Positions 24,598 through 36,796 of a stretch of 64,000 nt of DNA are shown here, in pieces. The stretch is from Hyalella azteca (Eukaryota > Arthropoda > Malacostraca > Amphipoda > Hyalellidae). Made by a program: the position numbers and the translations under genes. The notes under the pieces are model-generated. The model was not told the origin of the DNA and ran no database searches. It saw nothing but the letters and a program-made list of their open reading frames with translations. Position 1 is the stretch's first letter. Each line of letters begins with the position of its first letter. The stretch covers positions 62,001 through 126,000 of the forward strand of contig NW_025939222.1 in assembly GCF_000764305.2 (NCBI RefSeq). The letters run 5' to 3'.

Positions 24598-25555
24598 GTC
24601 GCACGGAAGTCAGATGAAATATGAGAGTATCCATGGAACCGAAGTTACTGAATATATAACGCAATTGAGGGTTCAAACATAAGCAAAAATTTACTAAAAA
24701 TATGACAGAGACTTGCAGGTTCGGCCGCGGCGTCAACATGTAGGGTTGTGTAATGGCCCCCGAGGCGTTAGGCAAAACATGCAAAAGGAACCTGACCTCA
24801 GGTCAGGTCTTCCCTTGACCAGCGCTACTCGGCAGGTTGTGCGTGATAAGTGGCAGGTTAACCCGGCCTTACAGGTTTAACCCGAACGAATTACGATGAC
24901 TAAAGTTCTGAAGAAACGGATTAAATACGATTTTATTCCTGTTCCTCGTTTCCCTATACAAATACACTCAAATTTGTGTGAGTATATAAGAATGCGGTTA
25001 AGCTATATAATAACTTATTCTCATGCTAACGGACAGCAAAGAAACCTTGAATTCTCAAGCAACTGAATGAACTCCACGGGAACAAACCAAAAAATTATTA
25101 TCGATTTTCCATTTCAAATCGTCCACATAAATTTATCCCGACTGTAACTGACGCAAGCGGGAGCTCGAATGAAGGATGACATGTGATGAGCGTCATCTGC
25201 ACATTACTATTGATATTCTGGAAGGAATTAAATAGAAGTATATTTCTTTTCACTGAAACACTAGAGCAATGTTCACTGGCATCAGTAATAAAAGCGCCGC
25301 AATGACGTCAATATATTGACGTCACGGTTACATATGTCTTTGTTCTAACTAACGCAAGAAACGACAGCTGCTGCACATGTGCATTAAATTAATGGGATAG
25401 GCTGCCGGGCATTCCCTGACGAAAATAATTAGCAGCTTTTCAGCGGCCACCGCAAGCAAGCGTTGAGTCCCTGACCCCGCACTCCATGAAAAATTTAATA
25501 TACATAATATTTTTCGGACATGTAATTCAATTCAACACCAAGTTTCCTACTGCAT
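24598..25555. other. intergenic; paired CRE palindromes
   Basis: No gene recognised. Two perfect TGACGTCA palindromes lie 14 bp apart at 25303-25310 and 25317-25324, forming one larger inverted repeat. Confidence 0.5.
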
Positions 25556-25841
25556 GCTTATGCATGACACTCCTGCATGCCTGTATGCATGGTTAATTAT
25601 GACACTCCTGCATGCCTGTATGCATGGTTATGCATGACACTCCTGCATGCCTGTATGCATGGTTATGCATGACACTCCTGCATGCCTGTATGCATGGTTA
25701 TGCATGACACTCCTGCATGCCTGTATGCATGCTAATTATGCATGACACTCCTGCATGCCTGTATGCATGGTTATGCATGACACTCCTGCATGCCTGTATG
25801 CATGGTTATGCATGACACTCCTGCATGCCTGTATGCATGCT
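25556..25841. repeat. minisatellite, 35-bp unit rich in GCATGC/ATGCAT
   Basis: About eight units of GTTATGCATGACACTCCTGC then ATGCCTGTATGCATG. The palindromes ATGCAT and GCATGC recur in every unit. The array ends abruptly at an N, so its true length is unknown. Confidence 0.95.
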
Positions 25842-25842
25842 N
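25842..25842. other. assembly gap (single N)
   Basis: The only ambiguous base noticed in the window. It separates the 35-bp array from a misplaced 271-bp segment, so it marks a gap-filling join. Confidence 0.95.
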
Positions 25843-26113
25843 AAATGAATGGTGCAAGCCATTAAAAAAAACACATTGATTAGGATCCTAAAAAATACCC
25901 ACCCTTTCTAAAGTTTCAGAAATATTACTTACTTGGCCCCCTAACTTGCTCTACGGTTATTCAAGACCTACCTATCACAATGGCATGGAACTAAATAAGT
26001 GACCGCCAGATATCTCCTTAATATCAAAGTTCATTTTGTGATTTTTTCAATTTTATCTAAATTTGTGGGCACTTCTTTGCAATTTTTGTCATATCATTGC
26101 TAGAGCAATAAAC
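25843..26113 (+). other. misassembled copy of 33508-33778
   Basis: All 271 bases appear identical to 33508-33778, which lies inside the hAT element at 33281-34220. The copy ends exactly where the Nextera junction sequence begins. It is best explained as the distal half of a mate-pair junction read placed here by the assembler, not as a genomic duplication. Confidence 0.9.
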
Positions 26114-26151
26114 CTGTCTCTTATACACATCTAGATGTGTATAAGAGACAG
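26114..26151. other. Nextera mate-pair junction adapter (contaminant)
   Basis: A 38-bp perfect palindrome made of the 19-bp Tn5 mosaic-end sequence CTGTCTCTTATACACATCT followed by its reverse complement. This is the circularisation junction of Nextera mate-pair libraries, not natural DNA. Translated in one minus frame it gives SYTHLDVYKRQ, a known contamination signature in predicted proteins. Confidence 0.98.
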
Positions 26152-26512
26152 GATCTCTAACCCGCGGCGACAACACGATCTCTGACCCACGGTGACAACA
26201 CGATCTCTGACCCACGGTGACAACACCATCTCTGATCCACGGCGACAACACGATCTCTGACCCACGGTGACGACACGATCTCTGACCCATGGCGACAACA
26301 CCATCTCTGACCCGCGGCGACAACATGATCTCTGACCCAAGGCGACAACACGATCTTTGACCCACGGTGACAACACGATCTTTGACCCACGGTGACAACA
26401 CGATCTTTGACCCACGGTGACAACACGATCTTTGACCCACAACGACAACACGATCTCTGACCCACGGTGACGACACGATCTCTGACCCACGGCGACAACA
26501 CGATCTCAGATC
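26152..26512. repeat. minisatellite, 25-bp unit
   Basis: About fourteen units of CGATCTCTGACCCACGGTGA then CAACA, with CTTTGAC, CGCGGCG and similar variants. A 25-bp unit with no stop on the minus strand rotates through all frames, which explains the 119-139 codon minus frames with RSCCHRGSEIVLSPWV peptides. Confidence 0.95.
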
Positions 26513-26657
26513 CAGAGTGTCGCGGAACGTTGCTCGCTATTTGAAGGCCGAAGATAATCAAGCTCCAACTAACGGAGTCCCAGGGATCGACGCGAGCGTC
26601 TTCAGCCCTTCGCAGCGCTGTGCTTCCAGTGCACGGGTGCCATGGAAAGTGCGATAA
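26508..26657 (+). pseudogene. unrecognised 49-codon coding-like stretch
   Basis: Immediately after the 25-bp array, one + frame reads SRNVARYLKAEDNQAPTNGV then PGIDASVFSPSQRCASSARV and stops at 26655-26657. The block is GC-richer than its surroundings. CTCAG and CCAG near 26508-26515 could be acceptors, but no donor is convincing. I recognise no family. It may be the end of an exon or a decayed fragment. Confidence 0.2.
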
Positions 26658-29600
26658 ATGGTCGAGTACAAGCAGTGAACCGCATGTGAAACATTGACAT
26701 ATAATTATAAATTATGCTGATAGATAAAAAGTCAACGGTTCACGGTCATATTTAACGAGCTAGCAGACTGGAGGACTTCGGTATCAGTGTTGGGGTGTGA
26801 ATTCGTGCATAGTAATCGATGCCAGAGCACCTGGTCGCAATTTGAAGACATTGCAGCGAGTACGATTCGTTATCGAACGAATCGATTGATACGTGAGCAC
26901 CCGAGGTTTGACTGGAGCCAAGGTATACCTAGACTGGTAAAAATTCCAAGTCGTTCGGAAGTGCAGTAGCATTTAAGGCTAGCACTTTATTTTACAAAAT
27001 TAAAGCTTGGAATCGGTTTAATTTTTGCGACATAAGTAGTCAATGCGAACAGCAGTTCAAGGTACGTCTTGACGCACGAGTATTGAGACTGCGTTGGTGC
27101 GAATGGTTGCTGTCTCTCTTTATTCATATTGAAGCCCCTGAGAGACCTATGGCCATAATGTACAATGCAACGTACGTGTGGGTGGACCAGAAATAAGGGC
27201 ATGGTGAGGTAGGAGGCACAATTGCCGAGCGTAAACTAACAAGAGACTTCACCGTTTCAATATTTGTTGTTTCCAAAGTGGCCATAAATTTGAAGCATTT
27301 TCTATAGCATTTGATACTAAATGTATTTAAAATACTTAAATTGAGCAAAAATAGAAAAAATAATCTTATAGAAATTATAGAATGGGAAAGCAGTCCCCAG
27401 TTAGCCCCGAAGTGTCCATACACGCAGTGAGAGGCGCTAGCTACTATGCAGACATGTCGGCGACTATATGCAGACATGTCGGCGGGCGCTCTGCACCTGC
27501 GCAACATCGTATCACTTTACAGCTCTCCATACCAGCAAACTATGAGAAGTTGTCTTACAACCAACTGAGGATTTACACCTTAAATATGACTGGATAACGA
27601 AAAAGAAATACCAGCTTCTAAAGTGACTCACAAGTGCTAAACAGCTGGAGCTGTTTAGAAATTGAAGTTTAGAAAATGTAGCTCTCGTATTTTGTAAGCT
27701 TCAAAACATAAACTGTCACGCATTCGTAGAAGCGTATCTTCAACCAGCATTCTCTGTATATAATAAGTAGATGATGTCTTACAATACGGATAAGTACAGT
27801 TAATCAATACCTACGTGTGTTTGAGTGGCTCTCATAGCTACGTTAGTTTAACGGGCGCTGAGAGCATCAATGCAAGGATGAGTCAGACCCAGCAGAGCCT
27901 TTTAAATTGAGAGCAATTATGAGACCCGCATGATTCACGGTGGGGCAAAGAACTCCTCTGTGGGTGCTGCTGGCAGCCTCAAGGCTCCATTCATTGCCAT
28001 AGCTCATTGATTTCTGCCCCAAGATGTGCTCATTAATCTGCGTCAAGCAGTGAAGACGCCCACGAGAGGTGCGAGCCAAAACCCGCAACTCCACATGGCA
28101 GGGGAGCACGCGCGGCGATCAGTTTATCCTGACGTAATTCTTCGAGGGCAGGAACTTTCCCAAAGCTGTCAAAATTAAGTTCCGAGTGAGTTCTAGCAAT
28201 AAGTAAAGCAAACTCTTGTTAGTTACTAAACTAGAGATATTCTTCTTGGAAGCTTCAAATGCAATCACGAGTTTAGGCAATTGAATCCTTGCAGAGAGTT
28301 GAGGTTTACAGTGCAGGTTAGGTCTCTTGATAAATCTGCAATCCCAGTCGACTACATCCACTGTAACAACTCAATGAGAAACTCGCAGACGAATCCCATG
28401 AAGGATGAAATACATCTACTAAATTATTCTAGAAAGCATATATGTATCTAACGAGAAACTATTCCATAGAGGTCCTCCGGAGATTAAGAAATCATCTTAT
28501 ATATACTAGCCAAAGTTTGTGTTTGTGTGTTTGAAGCCTATATATAGCACCAGAATATGTAGTAGCTGTTTGGGCACGTATCCAGGATACGTACTGTGTC
28601 GCGATATTACCGGGACCTGAACATTCATTTTAAATGAGAGAATAGGAAAGGATTGGATCAAAATTTCGAATTTTATTCTGCCCTTGGTAAATATAACTCT
28701 AATTTATAGACACAATATCCATTTTCCTTATTTTGAAACGGGACAAAATAGGAGTTCCATTGATTGAAAATTTGATACTGCAAAAAAAGCATTCTGAACG
28801 AAAACCTTTCAATCCTATCTAACTATTTAAAGAGAAATAGAGAAATAATTTCACCCGTTTCAAATGCGTCTTGAAAATTGGCATTTTTTACACAGGACGG
28901 CATTCACACATACAAGACATTAATGGTGGAGCAGAGAAACAAGGAAACGATCGCTGATTACTGAAAGATTAGAAGCCCCAGGAACCTGTGACCACTTAAT
29001 TAGTCTGCGTGAAAAATTATTACTCAGCGGCCATTTAATTGCAGTAATGAGCAATGAAATGCATTTGTGTAATAACTATATTAAAGTAAGTTAAAGTATG
29101 CCACTAACGCTGTAGAAATAGTGACAGCAAAATAAAACAAGCAACTTATTTGTTGGTTAGAAAGATATATTTAAATTTCTGTCCGCGGGCATCTGAAAAT
29201 TGTCGTATAAAAACATTATTTTGCCTCTGAAGAGAACCCGTGAGAATCATAGAATTTTAAACGTGAAAAAACTGGTTCCCGGGTCACTTCGAGACGAAAC
29301 CACTGAAACACCACCACCGCGACATCCCGGAAGAGTCGCGCAGGTCGCGTCAATGCGTGTAGCCCAGTGGCAGTTTTTGCATCTGCAGCACAGGCACAGC
29401 AGTGGAAGACACAAGAGGAAGGATGCGGCGCCAGACTTTGCGAGCTTCGGTAGAAATCGGAGGAAGTTGTTCTTAAGGCGTGTTTTTTAGGCTGGGTTGC
29501 AGCCTGTCAAACACTGGTTTAACGAGCATGCCACCACAGTTTCCAACAATCAAAACTATTAAATGTAGGAAATATTACAGTTTCTTCAGCAGCAGGAAAA

Positions 29601-29896
29601 TATGAAGCCTGAGAAAACATAAGTACATTTAGTTTTCGATCAACAAGCGCAAAGATCGTAGAACTTTCAACTCCAAAGTCGTACACCCAACAGCTCCACC
29701 ACAAATCTTTATTAAATCGTATTAGGCTACATATTTCACCCGAACATTTATAAAACGCCACACCGATTCTAAAATGAATGACTATTACTATCATTTAGAT
29801 GGCATTCACGTCATGATTCCGTGAGAGTTTTTCTTAATTGTATTACTGGAAGACAAAGAAAACTTACCGTAATGTCAAAATTCATCTAAAGAGAAT
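26658..29896. other. intergenic, no gene supported
   Basis: Open frames of 60-127 codons on both strands have no recognisable motif. GC-richer patches at 27880-28110 and 29280-29480 could be exons of an unknown gene, but I found no matching pair of splice sites with a convincing peptide. Confidence 0.35.
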
Positions 29897-30064
29897 TAAC
29901 CATGAAAACCCTGCCGCGTAAACGAAACTAATGATAATTAACCATGAAAACCCTGCCGCGTAAACGAAACTAATGATAATTAATCATGAAAACCCTGCCA
30001 CGTAAACGAAACTAATGATAATTAACCATGAAAACCCTGCCGCGTAAACGAAACTGATAATTCA
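29897..30064. repeat. minisatellite, 42-bp unit
   Basis: Four nearly identical units starting at 29897, 29939, 29981 and 30023 with TAACCATGAAAACCCTGCCG. The third reads TAATCATG. The last unit is slightly shortened. Confidence 0.95.
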
Positions 30065-31539
30065 CCTGACAAACTGAATGAACCGGTAACTAAAATCGAA
30101 CATAACATTCGTCATAGGGAGCATCATCACCAGGCATCAATACACGCAGGTATAAGCGAGTTCAGGTGTTGAGGGTTGCACCGGTCAACAGCTGCACCCA
30201 ACATCTGCTCTACAAACTAGCTCGCTTCACTTCCTTCACATCAACCATGCAGACGCACATTCACTGCTCACTATCTTATCATGACCCTAAAGTTGTATTT
30301 TGTTGGTCATCATATATGGAAACAAACACAACACCGTATGGTTTCCAACACCGTATGGAAACAAAAGCATTTCGCCGCAAGAAGTACCCAATTCAGAATT
30401 TTATAACCCAGCGTTTAAGATTTAAATTTTATCAACTGTGTCAGAAGCATTCCGAATTTTTAGATGTCAAAAGCAAATCAAGGTCACCATATAAATTCAC
30501 TTCGCAATAAAAATTGCCTGGTAATTTGATAAAACTGCTCGTAACACATGTCGCATTGTGTGAATATCACACATAAGTAAAAATTTACATCTAAAGACAT
30601 ATATTGAGCTGTGTTACCAGCACTGACATTGAGTCTGCGATATACGACGTCAATCAAGTGACATGTCAACAACACAACACAAAACGAGTGGATCGAGCTT
30701 TGGCGTACCGAGTGCCAGTCAATGTTAGTCTTGGATAAACGTACCAATTTAATGTATGACTTATTGCTCGTGTTACACGACCAATCTTCTTCTGGGTTTA
30801 GTTGTATAGAAATTAAGCATCTGCGTTGAGTAATTTTTTTATTCGAGACGAGGCGATCCTAAGACTTTGTACAGATTTCGATAAGAACCAAAACAATTTT
30901 CTACTTACTCAGGAGATCCGAGACGATAGCGAGACAAGAAGTCTCGAACAATATGAGAGCTAAATGATTCCCTGGAATTTCGATATTTTCTAGAAAGGAA
31001 TAATTAATAACAAATAACGAGGCGCAAGTTGATCGAAGTGTAAAATTCATATTTTCAAAAAAAAAAAATCAGTCAATTTCGAAATTGGGTGCATTTTTTT
31101 GAGAAAATTATGTCTCTAATGCCCATCTTATAATGATAGCAAATTGCCACATAGAGCCATGCAGACCACACTCTCTTGAACAGCTGACTCGTAGAAACTG
31201 TGACACTGACCAGCGCTGATGTCATTGCATCGGGAACACGTACTGAACACGTGCGGTCTGCGTTAGACCCGATCATTTCAAATTGTATCAACTATGATAC
31301 GTTATGAGAGAAAGGTGTAGAATATAAATCATTTTACCAGCCAAAAATCCCCATGGCAGTAACTGTAGCAGCCAAGTTATGCTATAAGCCAAATTTCGTT
31401 AAATCAGTCCAGTGTCCATTATAGTATCAATCAACAGCTCAACTTATTGATCCGTGATCCGGGCGTTCGAAATGTAGCTTTTCGACTCGTATCCTAATGG
31501 AACATCTTGTTTTTTTATATACATATACGAGAACTCTAG
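30065..31539. other. intergenic, nothing recognised
   Basis: Open frames of 114 (+, 30166-30510) and 87 (-) codons have no recognised motif. No repeats seen. Confidence 0.4.
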
Positions 31540-31995
31540 TCTAAAATACAGTAACACAATCTCTCATGAAAAAACACTATTCTGACGTACAAGAACGCGT
31601 TATAATAAGTAAAAAAAAAATTTTAACATGCAAGAACCTGTACTATCATTCAAAAACACAATTCTAACATGCAAAACACAATCTGACCAACAAGAACGTC
31701 ATTCTAACATGTAAGAACTCGATTCTAACATGCCAAGACACTATTTTAACCTGCAGGGAAAATATTTAATCATACAAGAACACTATTCCAAAATTCAATA
31801 ATACACTTTACATGCAAAATCACGTTATTACGTGTAAGACGACTAGTCTATAATGCAAGAATACGTTCTAACACACATGAACACTTTTCCTAACAGACTT
31901 GAACACTTCGTTTAAAAGACTAACACTTTCCCGAAAGGGCAAAAACACATTCGGAGATGCAAAAACAATTCGTTCACACGCAATAACACATCTAT
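31540..31995. repeat. decayed satellite, about 21-24-bp unit
   Basis: The motif (T)CTAACATGCAAGAACAC recurs about twenty times in heavily mutated form (TTTAACATGCAAGAACCTG, TCTAACATGTAAGAACTCG and so on). It looks like an old minisatellite no longer being homogenised. Confidence 0.7.
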
Positions 31996-32498
31996 GAACA
32001 CGCTCGAAGTATTTTCTACTTCAATTCTTTTATTTTATACGACAGAAGTAACCAAAATTCTTATTGTACTTCAAAACGTAGGAAATTTCCAAATTACTTT
32101 CGGGAACTTGGTCACTAACGCAATATCTCAATGGCCCTCATTGCTAATAATCTCTAACATCCCACAAATCATTAAATAATGAGCGTAAATTCGGCTATGT
32201 TGCGAGCTAAAGTTAGCGACGAATTCGTGGCATTTTACATAATATAGAACAGAGATGTCAAATATGCCTTCTAATTTAAGCGGTTTGGTAACTACCCATA
32301 AGATAGAAAAACACTGCCAATAAACAAACTGTAACAACAAACACACTCACTTTTTTGCATACAATATCAATAATTCTGCTCATGGCTTTGAAACAAGAAT
32401 ACAAGTGTGTGTAGACTCAAGTATTTCACTGGCGTCATGTCGACGACACGCTCTCTCCTCCTTATCTCGCCGTCCCCACACATATGCACTCGCACGTG
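31996..32498. other. intergenic, nothing recognised
   Basis: Short chance frames only. Confidence 0.4.
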
Positions 32499-32711
32499 CA
32501 CTGTTAGAAAAATTACCGGTAACGGTATTATACCGGCGTTTCAGTGGCCGGTCAGCACGTGAAAGAAACACCGTGTCGCCGTTTTTATTCTAATTTAACA
32601 CTAGAAATCCGTAAAATATCTGATAAAAACGGCGAAACAGTTTATTTTCACGTGGCCACCGGCCACTAGAACGCCAGTGGGACCGTTTTTTCACCGTTTT
32701 TTCTAACAGTG
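32499..32711. mobile_element. MITE family A, copy 2 (CACTGTTAG ends)
   Basis: A 213-bp element with inverted termini CACTGTTAGAAAAA and TTTTTTCTAACAGTG. It is near-identical in sequence and orientation to 1967-2178. TCGCACG is present on both sides (32490-32496 and 32714-32720), separated from the CACTG ends by TG on each side, suggesting a 7-bp target duplication if TG belongs to the element. Otherwise the duplication is only TG. No coding capacity. Confidence 0.85.
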
Positions 32712-33280
32712 TGTCGCACGCAACGCTCAAATGTCGCAACTGGAGCGCGCGTATTGTGTCGCAAAATACATCATTACTGAGGTCGGGCATCTCAGGGCGA
32801 CACAATCCTGACCTGACACAATTGCAGTCACAGGTGACACTTTAGCATCAAGATACATACAGCATAAATCAATTATTTCAAATTAATTCCTGAAGTATTA
32901 TTCGCGATCTGTGTATTTTTTACAAGAAAAAAGAGAATAATCACCTAATTAGCTAAATAAAATACATGAAATACCAGCTTTAGTTCGATCGACAATTTGT
33001 GGAAACAATAAAATTCAAACAGGCAAATTTCTATCGCCATTCTATGCGCGGAGGCTATTAATAACCTAAACTATTGTTCACATACGGAACATATGCGAGG
33101 GATTTTTTTGTGAATCTCGGCCTAGCTAGGAAACTCGCAAACCGTCGCGAGAACGGTGGATGTTGTTGAACATAAACTTCAAATGCCTACAGAGTTGTTA
33201 GCACATCGTTAAAGGAAATTGGACAGTTTTGATGCTAAAGCATTGGAGTGTTATTATCTGAATATTCCCATGCAGTCATG
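32712..33280. other. intergenic, nothing recognised
   Basis: AT-rich DNA. The right boundary is the target duplication CAGTCATG (33273-33280). Confidence 0.4.
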
Positions 33281-34220
33281 CAGGGTTGATGCTCATCTGG
33301 AGAGATGCCCATCTACCCACCCGGATTGGTTTTTTTTAACGTAAAAACCTGGGTTTAAAAAAAAACGTGGAGTAGAATACGGCTTTAAAGAAAAACTTGA
33401 GAATGCATAAAATTGATTTGATTGTTTTGAACTTCAGAATGCAATGAAACTGGATAGAAGCTCCCAAGCAAATATCTATTAAGACTGAAAAAATACAGTC
33501 ATCTCCTAAATGAATGGTGCAAGCCATTAAAAAAAACACATTGATTAGGATCCTAAAAAATACCCACCCTTTCTAAAGTTTCAGAAATATTACTTACTTG
33601 GCCCCCTAACTTGCTCTACGGTTATTCAAGACCTACCTATCACAATGGCATGGAACTAAATAAGTGACCGCCAGATATCTCCTTAATATCAAAGTTCATT
33701 TTGTGATTTTTTCAATTTTATCTAAATTTGTGGGCACTTCTTTGCAATTTTTGTCATATCATTGCTAGAGCAATAAACTTCACAGAGTTTATTTTTAATG
33801 TTACCCCTACCTAAACTGCAAGTTTAATATCAATGTCAACTTTGGTGTCAATTTAATTTATAAAATTTAAGTTTCTCAATGTGAAATATAAGAAAAAACA
33901 CACACAAGTCCTAACGAAGAAAATATTTTAAGTGGTACTGAAAAAATTGTCATTATCATTTTTTTAGAAAATTTTTTAAATGAAAAATTTATGGCAAATG
34001 TACAAATAGGTATTGATACTCTGGAGTATCAAATTTTCAATGATCAACATAAATGAGAATAACTTTGAAGCTAGGTACCTACGGTATAAATGAAATAAAT
34101 GGAAAAATAACAACTACCCATTTCACTCATTTTGCCCGTTTTTTTCAAGTAAAGCCCTGGGTTTTTTTAATAAAACCCAAATGGGCCAGGTAATTTAAAA
34201 ACTTTTTTTTTGCAACCCTG
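33281..34220. mobile_element. hAT-type non-autonomous element, 940 bp
   Basis: The left end CAGGGTTG and right end CAACCCTG are inverted, and the element is flanked by a perfect 8-bp duplication CAGTCATG (33273-33280 and 34221-34228). Subterminal blocks also pair (AACCTGGGTTT near the left; AAGCCCTGGG and AAACCCAAATGGG near the right). CAGGGTTG termini plus 8-bp duplications define a hAT element. The AT-rich interior has no transposase frame. Bases 33508-33778 are the true source of the misplaced copy at 25843-26113. Confidence 0.9.
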
Positions 34221-34269
34221 CAGTCATGATATTGATATCGACAATTCTGATCCAGTTACCCAAAATTCT

Positions 34270-34860
34270 TATTTTCGTACCTCTAGTTCTGATGAAAATA
34301 CCCACGGTCCCGATGCTGATACCCACGGTTCTGATACCGATACCCACGGTTCTGATGCCGATACCCACGGTTACGATGCTGATACCCACGGTTCTGATGC
34401 TGATACCCACGGTTCAGATGCCGATACCCACGGTTCTGATGCTGATACCCACGGTTCTGATGAAAATACCTACGGTCCCGATGCTGATACCCACGGTTCT
34501 GATGCTGATACCCACGGTTCTGATGCTGATACCCACGGTTCCGATGCTGATACCCACGGTTCTGATGCTGATACCCACGGTTCTGATGCTGATACCCACG
34601 GTTCTGATGCTGATACCCACGGTTCTGATGCTGATACCCACGGTTCTGCAGCTACCACGGTTCTGATGCTGATACCCACGGTTCTGATGCTGATACCCAC
34701 GGTTCAGATGCCGATACCCACGGTTCTGATGCTGATACCCACGGTTCAGATGCCGATACCCACGGTTCTGATGCCGATACCCACGGTTCTGATGCTGATA
34801 CCCACGGTTCTGATGCTGATACCCACGGTTCTGATGCTGATACCCATAGTCCAGATGCTG
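34270..34860. repeat. minisatellite, 21-bp unit
   Basis: About 27 units of GATGCTGATACCCACGGTTC + T, with CAGATGCCGAT and GATGAAAATACC variants. The unit encodes DADTHGS in one frame and similar stop-free heptapeptides in the others, on both strands. This creates the 255-codon + frame at 34210-34977 and several overlapping frames. No sign of a signal peptide, domain or splice structure supports a real protein. Confidence 0.95.
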
Positions 34861-35010
34861 TTATCTAACTTTCTGATGACAGAATCTACAGTCATAATGC
34901 GGACACACACAGTCCTTATGCCGATATACTCAGTCCTCAGTCTGGCATCCACAGTTATGGTAAAATCACGTATTTGATGCCGATATCCTGATTCCCAGCA
35001 CTAGTATCCC

Positions 35011-35161
35011 GGGGCCATACTTTCAAAATTCGCAAAGTGAACGTAAGTACCTACTTACGATCTATTTTCTTGTCTATGATTGGTCGATTTTGCTTGACAG
35101 GCCATCAATGATTGAATGATGAACTTGCGATCTCTTAACTTGTTTTGAAAGTATAGGCCCC
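35011..35161 (-). mobile_element. MITE family B, copy 2
   Basis: 151 bp with ends GGGGCCATACTTTCAAAA and TTTTGAAAGTATAGGCCCC. The interior reads as the reverse complement of copy 1 (ATTGGTCGATTTTGCTTGAC). It lies just right of the 21-bp array. Confidence 0.85.
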
Positions 35162-36796
35162 GATCTCTAGCGCTAGATACCCCCACTCCTGGCGCCGGTA
35201 TCCCTATTCATTGCGCTGTATTTGATCACACATTCGCCGCGAGGTGCACGCGCTCAGAAACAAACGTATCATATTTAAACAAATTTTGAGCATAGCTCGC
35301 AGCAACAACAATTCTAAACTCCAAAGTGGCACCGGTTTAAAAATATTGAAAATTACCAAGAAATAATGTGGAATGGTTATCGTCCTGTAGGCAAGTTAAT
35401 ATGAATGTATGAAAACTAAATAAGAAGCTGCCTATCAAATCCTGGATATTGATAAAGCATAGATGGAGAACGATTTTAATCGAATGGGATAATGGTTTAA
35501 AGACAAGCGAACTGCTCAAGTATATAGGTAATTCATTACTCCGTAGTAGATATTCATTCCCGTATCATTAGATGCAATTACGGAATGCTTCTTCATACTC
35601 GTTCTCATATCTGTGGCCCTCGCGAGTGCCAACTGCAGTTAAGTGCGATAGTTCAGTACTTGCACGCATGAGCCTCTGAAAGTGAAGCGAGTCCCACACA
35701 CGAAAACTACACACCAGAGTCTACGTGCCACATGGCGGAAGAGTGTGAAGACTGTGAAAATTGAACATGTGAGGGGAAACAGAGTTTCCCGGAGGCCAAT
35801 ATGCATTCAGGAAAGTTAATGCGTGGTGCACTGAATCTGGTATAAGCATTAAGCACATTGTCTGAAATTAATGCAAGAATTTATGCAATCTAATGACAGA
35901 ACAAATGGAATAAATTGCATACAGTACTCGCATGTTGATCATTGCAGCTTGTCACTCGAGAGGGTGAAATGCAATACACAGGTTTCGTAATCAGGGTCGG
36001 GCACTCTAGTCGTTACAATCCGAATTATGGTGGTTTTAATATTCAAAGTATAATGTGAAAATCAAGTTCGTACTGCAGTAACTCGCTTAAGACTCCGCGG
36101 GAAAGACCTTCTCGTGATACTTAACTCAAAACATTGCCCAGGTCTACAACAGAAACACCGTCATAGAAAAAAATTTTTGCGTTTCCTGCCTTAATTCTAG
36201 AGCGCAGAACCACGTCCACCTCGTGTCAGTGACAGAACTCAAGGGCAGCGGCAGTTCAGGTTTTTTGCGTAGAGGTTGCGGCTGCGTATTGCGATGGGCT
36301 TTCGTAACGCGGTCGAGCCTACGGCGTCCACTAACGCCGCAGACATGCAAAGTCCTACATATTAGGTACATGTCATGAGGCCCACATACATGTCATGAGG
36401 CACTAATAGGAGCATAAATACTTCCAATATAACTACATCTGAAAAAGGTCTCAGCCAATTGGCCTCGTAAATAGAAAAATAAGCTATTATATCACAACCA
36501 GCAGCTCATACCTAATCACCAAAAAATGTGTTGGAGATCTTGGTGCAAATAATGAACGAGACCTCTAATACACAATGAGAACTCATGCTTGCTCTTAACA
36601 TTCTTTAAAATAATTATTCATCAAGATGATGGGCAACTATGACTGCAGTGAACCGCAAGATTGAAATTATAAGCAGGATTACAGCTACGACCGAAGCAGG
36701 ACTTGATCCTAACCTTGGCGTACCACATCACACGCACCAGACTCGATCCTTTCGCTGCTGTCAACGGCGGCGGCGGAGGGCTCCGGTCAACACGAC
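35162..36796. other. intergenic, nothing recognised
   Basis: No recognised gene or repeat. A GC-richer patch at 36180-36330 overlaps a 75-codon minus frame of unknown significance. Confidence 0.4.

Noticed and set aside
25556..25841. Regularly spaced repeats considered as a CRISPR array
   Set aside because: Units are directly adjacent with no variable spacers, in a eukaryotic context. It is a minisatellite.
25843..26113. Apparent genomic segmental duplication of 33508-33778
   Set aside because: It ends exactly at a mate-pair junction adapter and starts at an N, so it is an assembly artefact.
26057..26561. 119-139 codon minus frames with RSCCHRGSEIVLSPWV repeats
   Set aside because: 25-bp array; the longest also reads through the sequencing adapter.
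34210..34977. 255-codon + frame with DADTHGS repeats, looking like a repeat protein
   Set aside because: It is entirely a 21-bp array with stop-free units. Several other frames on both strands are also open over the same span, and there is no domain, signal peptide or exon structure.
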